Shown here: one piece after another, positions 20,557 to 29,232 of the stretch
Numbering within the stretch: the stretch's first letter is position 1
Layout: each line of letters begins with the position of its first letter
Notes under the pieces: model-generated
Database searches by the model: none
Told to the model about the DNA's origin: nothing
What the model saw: the letters and a program-made list of their open reading frames with translations, nothing else
Assembly: GCA_964058805.1 (NCBI GenBank)
Contig: CAXKVV010001477.1
Location: 1 to 29,232 of the forward strand
Reading direction: 5' to 3'
Length of the DNA: 29,232 bases
Source of the DNA: Schoenoplectus triqueter
Taxonomy: Eukaryota; Streptophyta; Magnoliopsida; Poales; Cyperaceae
Position numbers and translations under genes: made by a program

Positions 20557-23078
20557 GACCTTTATGTTCTTTTCGTGTGATTTTGTATTAGTTTGATGAA
20601 ATGTATCGCTTGTATTTCTGATTAGGAAGACACCTTTACCTAATTTTGAGTCTTTTCTCTTTTGTAAAATATTACGCTATAGAAGAACATAGCTAGTCAA
20701 ATAAAAAATAGTCGGAATTTAACTTTTATAATCATTTTTTCCCATCTCTCTCAAGGAATAGCATAAATCTCTTAGTTATTGCAACAAAAACATTCATTTA
20801 TTTCTTAATTTGTTTATTATCATAATTTTTTGTTTGGTTATTGTTATTTTTTTTGGAATTACACAAGAAATAGATATGAGGACCAAGGCAGTAGAGACTT
20901 TTCAATTCAGCACAAAATTAAACGGGATATCTCTCAAGACAAAATTTTGTTACCAGTCAATAAAAAATAATAAAAAATCACAAGTATTTTGCCTAATTAC
21001 GGAGATAGAAAGTCTCATGCTTACGAAAGAACATGAAAAGTAAAGGTGAAATATTATACATGTATGGAGGAAAAACATAGCAACAGAATATATAGGTAGT
21101 CATGATTAATTCATTATCGGTTTATCACATTTCTGACAATCGCCTCTGATATGAACTAAATCGTCAATGTTACTTGTAACTAATTTTAATTGTAAAATTG
21201 ACTGGATGTTATTTTGCTATTTCAATATAACATGAGGAGGAAATTCTAAATCCCTGCGGACAGCAGTTAGCTCCAAATAGATATCTGTTCTCAACAATAT
21301 AATAATTTGGGTCAGTTCTCCTGCGTTTGGATAAGTCTGAGAAATTGCAAGAATTTACAATCCAACATGTTTAACTGAGATTGGAGTAACGTTGTAGTAC
21401 ATGAGATTGCCGACATGCATGTCACATACTATGTTCATATTAACAATTCATGATAGGTCTAAATTGTACAAATTGAAGATAATAAGTCCATGAAAGCTAT
21501 CAGCAATCAGTTGGAATATTCCTCCATGAAGACTTGAATGTGCAATACTTTGACTTACTTTCAGTTGACCATCTATAGTTGCTCAGTGGATTCTGGTAAA
21601 GCATAACATCTTGCAATTAACATTATTTTCTTTTGCCTTTTGTTGTATAACGTGTGAAAAAATGCCTGAAAATATATTTCTTGGATTGGATTTGAGCGCT
21701 ATTTTGTTCTTAATTAGGGACCTACAAGACCTCGATCGGTACCAAAGTGCAATCACATTATGCTACAAACAAACAACTAGTAGCTTGTAAGTTTTCAGGA
21801 ATCAAAATCAATTGTCCCTACTAGTAATAGTGTTTTGGATTAGAAATTCTAAGATAAAGACATTTAATCATCACACTGACCTGTTGGTACACTAACTATA
21901 AACAAGTCCCGGGACTGGTAGGCTGCAAGTTTCTTCAGCATATATAAGTTTTTTATTTTATTTGGGAAAAAAAATACTATAGTATGTACTTAATTTGTCT
22001 GTGCCGATAACATGAGTCATTGGAGATACTATACATGAAGTGTTATTGCCAAACAAATATTACTCAGTCTGTTTTCTTGCCTTTGATTGCCAAAATTTTT
22101 GCAGTTTAGTATTTTGAAATTGGGAAATTTAACATACCAACCAATATTGCCGAATGAAGCAACTCCTGCTCTGTCTTATCTAAAGTGTTATTAATTGTAT
22201 GTATATAAAGGGTCTCAATTATTATCTAACCTGAATGTATAGTCATATAGATCTTACACGGACTGTTTTAAATTGATAATGTTAAACGAGTAGTTGAGAT
22301 CGCATCCCATAATCTCAATTTCATCTGCTATGTAAAATGGGCCAGATGAGTGTGATAAATTCTCTCCCAAACTCGATAGATGAAACTGGAGCCTATGGGC
22401 CTTAATCAAAGAGGGGAAAAACATGACACAGTTAATTTGAATGAAATTATAGATAAAATATTGATTTAATCTTTTTTAACTAAAGCTAGGTGTGCTATCT
22501 AGTTCGGGCCCAGTGACTTGGAAAGGAACAAAGTAATCTTAGTTTACAAAATGGAATCTACTTTTTTAGATAGCTCACTTCCTCTGCTTGAACCTTTTTA
22601 TTTATTTATTATTCCCACTCATGAACGAGTCATTTGTCATGCATCATACTGTAATAACCAAGTATTTGTCGCACATTTTCGCAAAAGCCCCTCTTCTCAG
22701 AAAGTTTTGAGAATAGAGCTAACATTTTGCAACATTTTTCTGAACTTTTCGATTCAATATCTATTATCTTTTCTCCAAAGCAAATGTCAATTATCTATGT
22801 ATTTTATGATGACCTTTAACTGTCCCTTTTTACCACCGCATCTTAACTATTATTGAAAAAAGTTCAAATAAAAAAGAACCAACTTTTGATTTAATGATAA
22901 AGACAATATTATCCGTGTCAAAGGTTGTAAGCTTAACATTCAGATAGAGTCATTTAATTTTAAATTAGGTAGCATAGATTTTCGTTTTTATCTTTAAAAA
23001 GTTAAAATAAAGTTGTTTTCTGTGAATTGATATGAAAATATTTTGATGGTTAAGAAAGAGTTATTTCCTTTTCGCTTT
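20557..23078. other. Downstream and intergenic region, no gene
   Basis: An AATAAA at 20700-20705 is a possible polyadenylation signal for gene B. Frames of 70-110 codons at 20810-21043 and 22518-22856 have no recognisable domain and no splice or promoter support. No terminal repeats were found in this stretch. Confidence 0.45.
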
Positions 23079-23219
23079 GTTGCACGGGTTCGGGTATGAG
23101 AATCGTATCTGATACGTGCAACGATATATGAATTTTAAAAAAAAACTAGGATACTGTTAATAATAATAATAATAAATTGATATATAAAATAAACACTACC
23201 AGAAAAATTAGATTTAGAA

Positions 23220-23580
23220 ACGCCTATTTAGAACCGGTTTTTAAAAAACAGGTGTTAAAAGGTGAGAGTGTCGTATTTATATATTTTATTAAAATTATTA
23301 GAACCGGTTTTGTTTAACAACCGGTGGTAATTTTTTTATTAAAACCGGTTTTATAATAATTGGTTCTATTTCATTTTATTACAACCGGTTTTCTTACAAC
23401 CGGTTCTAAAAGATTTATTTTAGCACTGATTTTATTAAAACCGGTTTTAAAACAATAATTTTAGAATCGGTTTTATAAAAACTGGTTCTACAATTTTTAT
23501 TTTAAAACCGGTTTTGTTAAATACCGATTTTAATTGAAAAACAAATTATTCCCATTTTAAAAAACCGGTTCTAAATTAAT
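23220..23580. repeat. Left subterminal repeat region of the CACTA element
   Basis: More than ten copies or variants of ACCGGTTTT and its complement AAAACCGGT occur in direct and inverted order. In En/Spm elements such repeats bind the element-encoded regulatory protein (TNPA in maize). Confidence 0.9.
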
Positions 23581-23934
23581 ATTAGGGTTATTTATCACAC
23601 CTTCCTCTCACAACGCTGCTCTTTCATCTTCATTTTCACTATTCACCATTAGAAGCTCTCTGTTCCATCTGTTCCCAGCTACAACAACATCCACTTACTG
23701 ATTAATATTTTGAGATCTCTTAAAGGTAATTTTTCTATACATAATTTAAATTTAAGTTCATTTTCTTATTTTCTTATTTAAGTACATCCTTGTTAAATTT
23801 TAACACCCATTAATTTGCATAATTATTGAATAAATTGATTACATATATATAAATAAAATTATATATGTGTAATTGATAGTATTGTCATATAAGACCAAAC
23901 TACCAAAATTTTTATTAATTTAGGTCCATACTCG

Positions 23935-23967
23935 TTCGGGATTAATCCAATAAGGATTAATCCCGAA
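23935..23967. other. Perfect 14-bp hairpin in the CACTA 5' intron
   Basis: TTCGGGATTAATCC and GGATTAATCCCGAA flank a five-base loop, AATAA. It lies just before the larger foldback in the same likely intron. Confidence 0.85.
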
Positions 23968-23987
23968 TAATCCCCGATTTGGGACTG

Positions 23988-24212
23988 CTTTTTGAATACT
24001 TTGTCTCATTTAGGATAGTGAACATATACTAGCTATAATTTGGTGTTTGAAAAAAAATTGGTTAGTATTTTCCCTAATGTTCCTACGTGTACATACGTAT
24101 ATAAAAATTTACGTTGACGTACTCGGGGAGCATAGGGGAAATGCTGCCGAATTTTTTTCAAACATCAAATTAGCTTGTATATGATTACTAATGAGACAAA
24201 GTATTTAAAAAG
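23988..24212. other. Long imperfect foldback in the CACTA 5' intron
   Basis: The left arm (GAATACTTTGTCTCATT, then AATTTGGTGTTTGAAAAAAA) pairs with the right arm, which on the other strand reads AATACTTTGTCTCATTAG and AATTTGATGTTTGAAAAAAA. Pairing continues more weakly towards a loop near 24100. RNA from either strand would form a hairpin of roughly 100 base pairs. It could be a nested MITE or a small-RNA source. Confidence 0.75.
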
Positions 24213-24305
24213 TGAGTTAAGGTGGTTGACCGGCCCAGAATTAGACCTTAAATCTGAAACCCTAAATTCTAAACCCTAATTTTGAGATTGATGTTTTTTT
24301 TACAG

Positions 24306-24647
24306 ATGGATCGCAATACTTGGATGTATAAAATCAAAAGGAATACAATTGAATATTTGAGGGGAATTGATGAATTTTTGGAATGTGCCTCAGAAGATAT
24401 GAGAAATAGGTGTGCACAGACACTTGTTTGTCTTTGTGAAGATTGTCAATATTTACAGAGATTTGGAAATATCAAACAAGTGAGAGATCATTTAATTCGT
24501 CGTGGGTTTATGGATCGATACACTCGATGGGTACGGCATGGAGAAAATATTGAAACTGTTGATAATACCGAAAATAGTAGAAATTATGAGAATATTGTAC
24601 GAGATGAATTTGAAGGTGATGACTTAAATTTAGACAATGATGAATGA
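24306..24647 (+). CDS. CACTA transposase-associated domain (TAD) protein, truncated
   Basis: The 113-codon frame starts at ATGGATCGC, directly after a TTTTTTTTACAG splice acceptor, which fits a coding exon preceded by a leader intron. It matches the domain found at the N terminus of plant CACTA (TNP2-type) transposases: an aromatic MDRNTWMY start, YLRGIDEFLECA, a CLCEDC motif in place of the usual CPCxxC, VRDHLIRRGF and YTRWVRHGE. In complete elements this domain is followed by the DDE transposase; here an acidic asparagine-rich linker follows and a TGA ends the frame at 24647. The same frame is open again for about 57 codons up to 24822. The role of the domain is not well defined; DNA or protein binding is an inference. 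Confidence 0.8.
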   Translation: MDRNTWMYKIKRNTIEYLRGIDEFLECASEDMRNRCAQTLVCLCEDCQYLQRFGNIKQVRDHLIRRGFMDRYTRWVRHGENIETVDNTENSRNYENIVRDEFEGDDLNLDNDE

Positions 24648-24819
24648 GATGTATTGGAGAATGAAAATGTGGAAAATACAGAAAATATAGACAATGTAAA
24701 AAGCGAACAATTGGATGAAATTATGAATGATATTGCAGCGGATTTTGTCGCATTCTCGGAGCTATTCTTCTACGATGGTGATGCTTATGTATACGTGACG
24801 GATATCATCGAGCTTTTTT

Positions 24820-25855
24820 AAGGATGAATGGCTCAATGTCTCGATTCTACAGATTTTCTGCATGTAATAATAGAATCATAATATTTCTTTTAGCATTTTA
24901 ATAATTATTTTAAGACTAATTATTGTATATATTGTAGGGTTTCTCACGATACGTGCAAGAGTTTCTTAATTGACAATTGTAAATTTATCGATCCATATTT
25001 TTGCTCGGAAACACAAATTCAAAGTGATATCGAGCGCACAGTCAATTATTTGGGGGCAATGTTTTGTTAAATGCGAGAATCCAAACTCCTACATGTTTCT
25101 TCCGTACATTGAAAGGTTAAAACTTCAAAACTTAATTCATTTGCTTATTTATCTATTGCTTAATTGCTTAATCTCTCCATATTAATACATATAAATTGTA
25201 GGGGGCATTGGATTCTTTTGATTGTGCGGCTCAAACCCTCTGTTGTTTATGTCGTGGACTCATTGAATCGTAAAGATAAAACATATATTATCCAACCAGT
25301 ATTAAATACGTAAGTTTTTTCTATTATCTTCGATAATTTATTATGTACTGTAATTGATAACTCATATCATTGTTATATAAGGACCTTGCGCTATTATTGG
25401 ATTGAAAAACAATTCGCTCAAGAAAAAAAAAACTCGAGTTCACTTGGAAAACGATTCAGGTGTGTAATTCCAAATTTTAAATGATTTGATTTTTTTCAGG
25501 TGTGTAATTTCTAACTTTAAATGATTGTTATATAAGGGCCTTACGCTATTATTTCATTTTTTTCTTATAACATTTTAGAGTCCAAACCAACCAAGCGGTA
25601 AAGAGTACGGCTATTATGTTATGAAATCGATGCATAACATAATAACTACATATTCTAGCAATAAAAATTTACCACACGTATAAAAAATAAACTTCATATT
25701 AATCTTTAATTCTTTTACATATTTGTTTGCTTAATCAAACTAATTAAATTTTAATTTTTTAATAGGCTATAAAACCAGCTCCTCAATCTTATTCACCGGA
25801 AGATATCGAAGAAATTAAGGAGATGGTTGTAAATTATATTGCATCTAATATTTGA
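24820..25855 (+). pseudogene. Ulp1-type (C48) cysteine protease of the CACTA element, decayed
   Basis: Several short exons resemble the SUMO-protease-like domain carried by many plant CACTA elements. From 24820 the frame reads KDEWLNVSILQIFCM; 25064-25115 gives NPNSYMFLPYIER in its last part; 25202-25309 gives GHWILLIVRLKPSVVYVVDS (catalytic His and Asp motifs); 25382-25459 is a short exon; 25581 onward gives PNQPSGKEYGYYVMKSM; and 25766-25855 is the last exon, ending at TGA. Joining sites are GT-AG and keep the frame. The family's catalytic Cys, expected in ECGYYVM, is Tyr here (TAC at 25606-25608). The protease frame is also off by one base relative to the upstream frame at a T run (24814-24819), and frame shifts occur near 25050. 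It is very probably inactive. Confidence 0.75.
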
Positions 25856-26039
25856 TAATTTATTTTATATTTTTTTCTGATATTTGTAATGTTTAGTTAC
25901 TTATATGATATTGATCAGTTATTTAGTGAGTTATATTTGTGTTATATTTTTGTGTTATATTTGTATGTGTTTGTTTATATATATGGCTGGTATATGGACC
26001 AGTCATAGAAAATAAAAAATTTATTAAAAAAAATATGTT

Positions 26040-26450
26040 TAGAGCCGGTTATTCAAAGAAACCGGTTTTATTGTCTTATTTTATTAGAATTGCACCGGAA
26101 GTAAAATAGAATCGGTTATTCAATAACTGGTTTTAATGGAACAAGTAAATTAGCACCGGTTATAGGAAAATCGGTTTTAAATGAAGTAAAATAGAACCGG
26201 TTATTGAATAACCGGTTTTAATTGTTCAAAGTAAATTAGCACCGGTTATAGGAAAATCGGTTTTAAATGAAGTAAAATAGAACCGGTTATTGAATAACCG
26301 GTTTTAATTGTTCAAAGTAAATTAGCACCGGTTTTATTAAACCGGTTTTAAATATTTTATTTTAACACCGGTTATAAACCTTTAGCACCGCTTACTTTTA
26401 AAACCGGTTTATAACCGGTGCTAAATTGTTTATATAACCAGTTTTAATTT
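26040..26450. repeat. Right subterminal repeat region of the CACTA element
   Basis: Many direct and inverted copies of ACCGGTT and AACCGGTTTTA mirror those at the left end, as expected for the transposase-binding region of a CACTA element. Confidence 0.9.
26099..26333. repeat. 86-bp tandem repeat within the right subterminal region
   Basis: The unit starting AGTAAATTAGCACCGGTTAT occurs at 26144 and 26230 and begins again at 26316, exactly 86 bases apart each time; a more diverged half unit lies upstream from 26099. Each unit carries four ACCGGTT-type sites, so duplication multiplied the binding motifs. Confidence 0.9.
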
Positions 26451-26933
26451 TTTTTTTCTGGTAGTGAAATCTGAAAAATTAAAAGTAGTATAATAGAAAA
26501 ATTAAAAGCAAAAGTATGCTACAAGTTAATATATATAAATCAAAACATACTATAACAAAAATAAAGGATTGGTGTAGTAATAAAGGATCTTTCATGGGAG
26601 CACTAAGGACATGGGATCGATTTGAGTTTCCCACCAACAGCTCTAATATTTTTGGGATTTTCCAAAGGGTATTTGCTGATTTGTGAGATCTCCTAGGGCT
26701 CTACCAGTTCGAATTATGCTGAAATGGCATTGAAACAGATCTGCAACGTATCCAACAAGTAACTAGACGTATCCGGCAAGTATTCTTGACCGAATCTAGC
26801 AAACAAACGTCTAAATATGTCAAAATACATCAGTTAAAGTATCTAATGCAAATCGCAAGCGAATCACATATGTATCGGTATTGTATACGTCTGTGATACA
26901 GTATACTATTGGGTTTTGAAGAATCCGTGCAAC

Positions 26934-28841
26934 ATAGTTTATTGGAAGATGTTAGAGTTTATCTTGTCAAGCATATTACTAAATCAAATTAACAAGCGCG
27001 TAGAGGAGTGAAATCGTACATTATGATTCTTTATTATGTTTTATGAGCATAATTTCTTCCATCAATGCACAAAAAGCAAATGTTTGAAAGTTAAACAACA
27101 CGTTTTAGTACATATACTTTAATTATAGTAACTGAATAAGGCATGCCTAACATCTGATAATATAATATTGTTATTAAAGCTAACACCAGATACTGCAGTC
27201 AGAAAGCAAATCTTGATCGGTCTCAATAAAAATTCTCTAACGAAAGAAAAGATACGTATGCATTAACATGTAGTGCTTGCATATGGCGTGCACCAAATTT
27301 TGAAATAAAATTAACTATTATCTGGCTATCTTCATACTGTTTTCTTTTTATAGGTATTCATCGATCCCTCCTCACAAGTCACAACAACTGGAGGTATTTC
27401 TTTTGCAAACCAAACAGGATAAAAATTTTAAATAAGAAGGAATAATTGTCTTGCACATTTCTCTGTCATTTTCTGTTCTAAAAAATGATTCAACTAGCAA
27501 GAATTTCAACACATTCGTATTTACTTAAAATTAATACAATGTCACATAAATTTTCTTTACTCAATTTACTCCACATTATTTACATAGAATTAATGACAAT
27601 AATGGTAGTGTTTAATTTTGTTTTAACACAATTGAAAGTCCGAAAAACGGATGGCATTTAAGCTTGAAGTTCAATTATAAGCAGCGTTTTTAATGAAACT
27701 GATACGCCAACAAATTATAGCAGAAAGAAAGAGGAAATATAATATAGTAATAAGAAGCATATATATTAAGGATATGTGAAGAATTCACCTATGTAAAACC
27801 AAAAAGGAAATCAATAAACGACGCATTAGTTGTCATTTTGGTTATTAAATATGAAAATTCCAAATTAAGTCTATTTCAGTACAGCGTTAATAAATCACAG
27901 GAAACTGCCAAAAAAAAAGGTCATAAAGGAAAGATACTGCCCTCTGAACAAGACCGAATTTGATTGAAGGTTTGAAAATATATATTGGACAAAATATAGC
28001 ACAATAAATTAATTTTCAAATTAATAGAAATTGGTTGCAGAATTGACAAAGAAGACATTTAAAAATATTTTAAAAGAACCAGATTTACTTTTAACGAATA
28101 AATTAATTAAGCTTAGACTCCCATCTATACGAAAAAAATTAATAAATTAATTAACCTTTTTTGAGTGATTGTCGCGGATTCAAATGCTAATTTATGGTGT
28201 GATGGATATTTCAACTATATTGAAAGGTAGAAGGCGAATATATTAAAAAAAAAATTGTTTCTAGTGTTTTTACACTTTACATTGCACAATGTTATCAAGG
28301 ATATTTAACTGATTTAACAGAAAACACAATAGATAATAGATAATCACCCAAAGTTATATATTGAAGAAACAGAGAGACAGAGCGAAACAGATGATAGCTC
28401 AGTTGACTGATAAAAAATACTAAAACTGTTCTACTTAAAGATTGATAGTTCAATATCCGTCCACACAACCTCTGAAAAAATATCAATAAAGAGAGATAGT
28501 TCCGACACCTTGTATTTAGAGAGCCAAAGTCTTTTTCTCATTACGTTTTTTGAAATAAAAATGAGTTTTGTTTTCAAACTTTAATTACCTGCAAATTGGA
28601 TTTTGAACTTAATTACAATTTTCCTATGCGAAAATTATTACCTTACTTATCTATCTACTATATATACCGAAATTAATTTTCAATATCTCAGTATATATGT
28701 TTATAGTTGAGTTTCTTCTTTCAAAATCGTCAAACTCTGTACGGGGCTTGAATCTTTTTGTCCTTTCCCTGCATCTTCTTTGTTTCTACCAACCCCATAC
28801 TCAAATTTTGGCCCTTTAAGAACCTATATGTACACTTCTCC
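26934..28841. other. Intergenic stretch upstream of locus C, no gene
   Basis: AT-rich, without coding signal. A TTGACT W-box core lies at 28403-28408, about 500 bases upstream of locus C. A 63-codon minus-strand frame at 28295-28486 has no recognisable domain. Confidence 0.45.
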
Positions 28842-28850
28842 TATATATAT
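28842..28850 (+). promoter_or_regulatory. TATA box of WRKY locus C
   Basis: TATATATAT lies about 65-70 bases upstream of the ATG at 28914, similar in spacing to genes A and B. Confidence 0.5.
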
Positions 28851-28913
28851 TCCTTTATTAATTCATAAACAGGTTCAAATTTGCAAACAAATAAGACCCT
28901 AAATTCTCAAATA

Positions 28914-29096
28914 ATGGCCTCGTTTCCTTATCAAGACAAGGTCATTAGAGAGGATGGAAAAGCGTATGACCAAATTAATAAGATCCGAGCGCTTCTTCTG
29001 TTCAAAACGAGAAATTTTGGAGATGATGCATTAGGTATGCGTGAAGAGGCTTTGCAAGGGCTGAATTATTCACTCCATATAATGAAATTCAGTGAA
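28914..29096 (+). pseudogene. WRKY group III-like N-terminal exon (locus C), interrupted
   Basis: From the ATG at 28914 the frame reads MASFPYQDKVIREDGKAYDQ and continues through LRNFGDD-like sequence to EEALQGLNYSLHIMK, colinear with exon 1 of genes A and B (for example REALQALNLALSIMK in B). Similarity stops after about 58 residues, where A and B continue with SGVSK. The sequence then enters CAGTGGTGGAGC and non-homologous AT-rich DNA. No good splice donor is visible at the breakpoint (the nearest GT, in ATTCAGTGAAC, is weak). I read this as a third WRKY copy cut by a transposon insertion; the rest of the gene may lie beyond the window. A shorter open frame continues by chance to 29198. Confidence 0.65.
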
Positions 29097-29232
29097 CAGT
29101 GGTGGAGCTACATTGTGATGTTAATTGACACCACTAAATTTAAAAAATTACCTTCTAAATTTATATATTTAATTATTATTATTTATAATAATTTATAAAA
29201 TATATAAGTTACACCACTAAATATATGTTTTG
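29097..29232 (+). mobile_element. Left end of a probable hAT-type element, cut by the window
   Basis: The sequence CAGTGGTGGAGCTACATTG resembles the CAGAGGCGGA terminus of the hAT-type element at 3007 and the CAGTGGCGGAGC ends common in plant hAT MITEs. AT-rich sequence follows, with ACACCACTAAAT occurring twice (about 29128 and 29211). The right end and target duplication are outside the window, so this is inference from the terminal motif and the loss of WRKY homology. Confidence 0.45.

Larger units (their letters stand above)
23194..26466 (+). mobile_element. CACTA (En/Spm) transposon, 3273 bp, non-autonomous
   Basis: The ends are CACTACCAGAAAAATTAG on the left and, on the other strand, CACTACCAGAAAAAAAAAAT on the right. 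A 3-bp target duplication AAA flanks it (23191-23193 and 26467-26469). Both subterminal regions are full of AACCGGTTTT-type repeats in both orientations. A leader with a likely 5' intron (donor at 23726, acceptor before 24306) precedes a transposase-associated domain frame, and a decayed Ulp1-type protease follows. The DDE transposase part is missing. Intact ends and target repeat show a complete insertion that would need transposase from elsewhere. Confidence 0.95.
23079..26933. repeat. Short repeat with GTTGCACGG ends, split by the CACTA insertion
   Basis: The left end GTTGCACGGGTTC at 23079 and the right end, reading GTTGCACGGATTC on the other strand and ending at 26933, form a near-perfect inverted repeat. 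The sequence beside them is rich in CGTATC and GATACG motifs (CGTATCTGATACGTGCAAC on the left; GTATCC and GTATAC motifs on the right). Removing the CACTA element leaves an older element of about 580 bases. Its family is not identified. Confidence 0.5.

Noticed and set aside
22518..22856. 112-codon plus-strand frame
   Set aside because: No domain or gene structure; it depends on AT-rich sequence with few stops.
24282..24305. Upstream extension of the TAD frame
   Set aside because: These eight codons lie over a TTTTTTTTACAG splice acceptor; the domain starts at the ATG at 24306.
29097..29198. Continuation of the locus C frame to 29198
   Set aside because: After residue 61 it has no similarity to genes A or B and translates AT-rich transposon-like sequence.
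1..29232. LTR retrotransposons, tRNA genes, CRISPR arrays or viral integrations
   Set aside because: No paired long terminal repeats, reverse-transcriptase or integrase motifs, cloverleaf-compatible A and B boxes, spaced short repeats or viral proteins were seen by eye on either strand.

Overview
The window reads as an AT-rich intergenic-to-genic stretch of nuclear DNA from a flowering plant, most likely a eudicot. The grounds are spliced WRKY transcription-factor genes of the plant group III type, GT-AG introns with the intron at the conserved arginine codon of the WRKY domain, and a dense set of plant DNA transposons (CACTA, hAT, Mutator-like, Tourist-like and Helitron-like). The species cannot be told from the sequence.

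Three related WRKY loci form a dispersed cluster. Gene A lies on the minus strand at the left edge (1-1407, three exons, 3' end cut by the window). Gene B lies on the plus strand at 19417-20556 and is complete (three exons, 268 residues). Locus C lies on the plus strand at 28914 and keeps only the N-terminal part of exon 1; at 29097 it runs into sequence that looks like the end of a transposon. A and B share intron positions and a recognisable promoter and 5' leader, so they are copies of one ancestral gene now in opposite orientation. Both carry WRKYGDK in place of the usual WRKYGQK, and both have altered zinc-ligand spacing.

The space between the genes is almost entirely mobile-element debris. 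From left to right: a 40-bp tandem repeat (2282-2403); short hAT-type elements with 8-bp target duplications (3007-3358, 4332-4775); a foldback (5471-5640); a 1.6-kb hAT element that keeps its promoter but no transposase (5994-7577); a probable Helitron (9564-10284); a Mutator-like MITE (11035-11496); a non-autonomous CACTA element (11517-12864); a MITE (12896-13215); a foldback (about 14350-14535); a tandem pair of Tourist-like elements, each swollen by AT-rich trinucleotide repeats (15179-17471); and a second, inverted hAT-like remnant (about 17480-19190).

Between genes B and C a 3.27-kb CACTA element with intact ends and a 3-bp target duplication (23194-26466) sits inside an older short repeat. 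It keeps a transposase-associated domain exon and a decayed Ulp1-type cysteine protease, with no transposase between them. The remaining intergenic stretches show no gene I can support. There are no RNA genes, CRISPR arrays or prokaryotic features.
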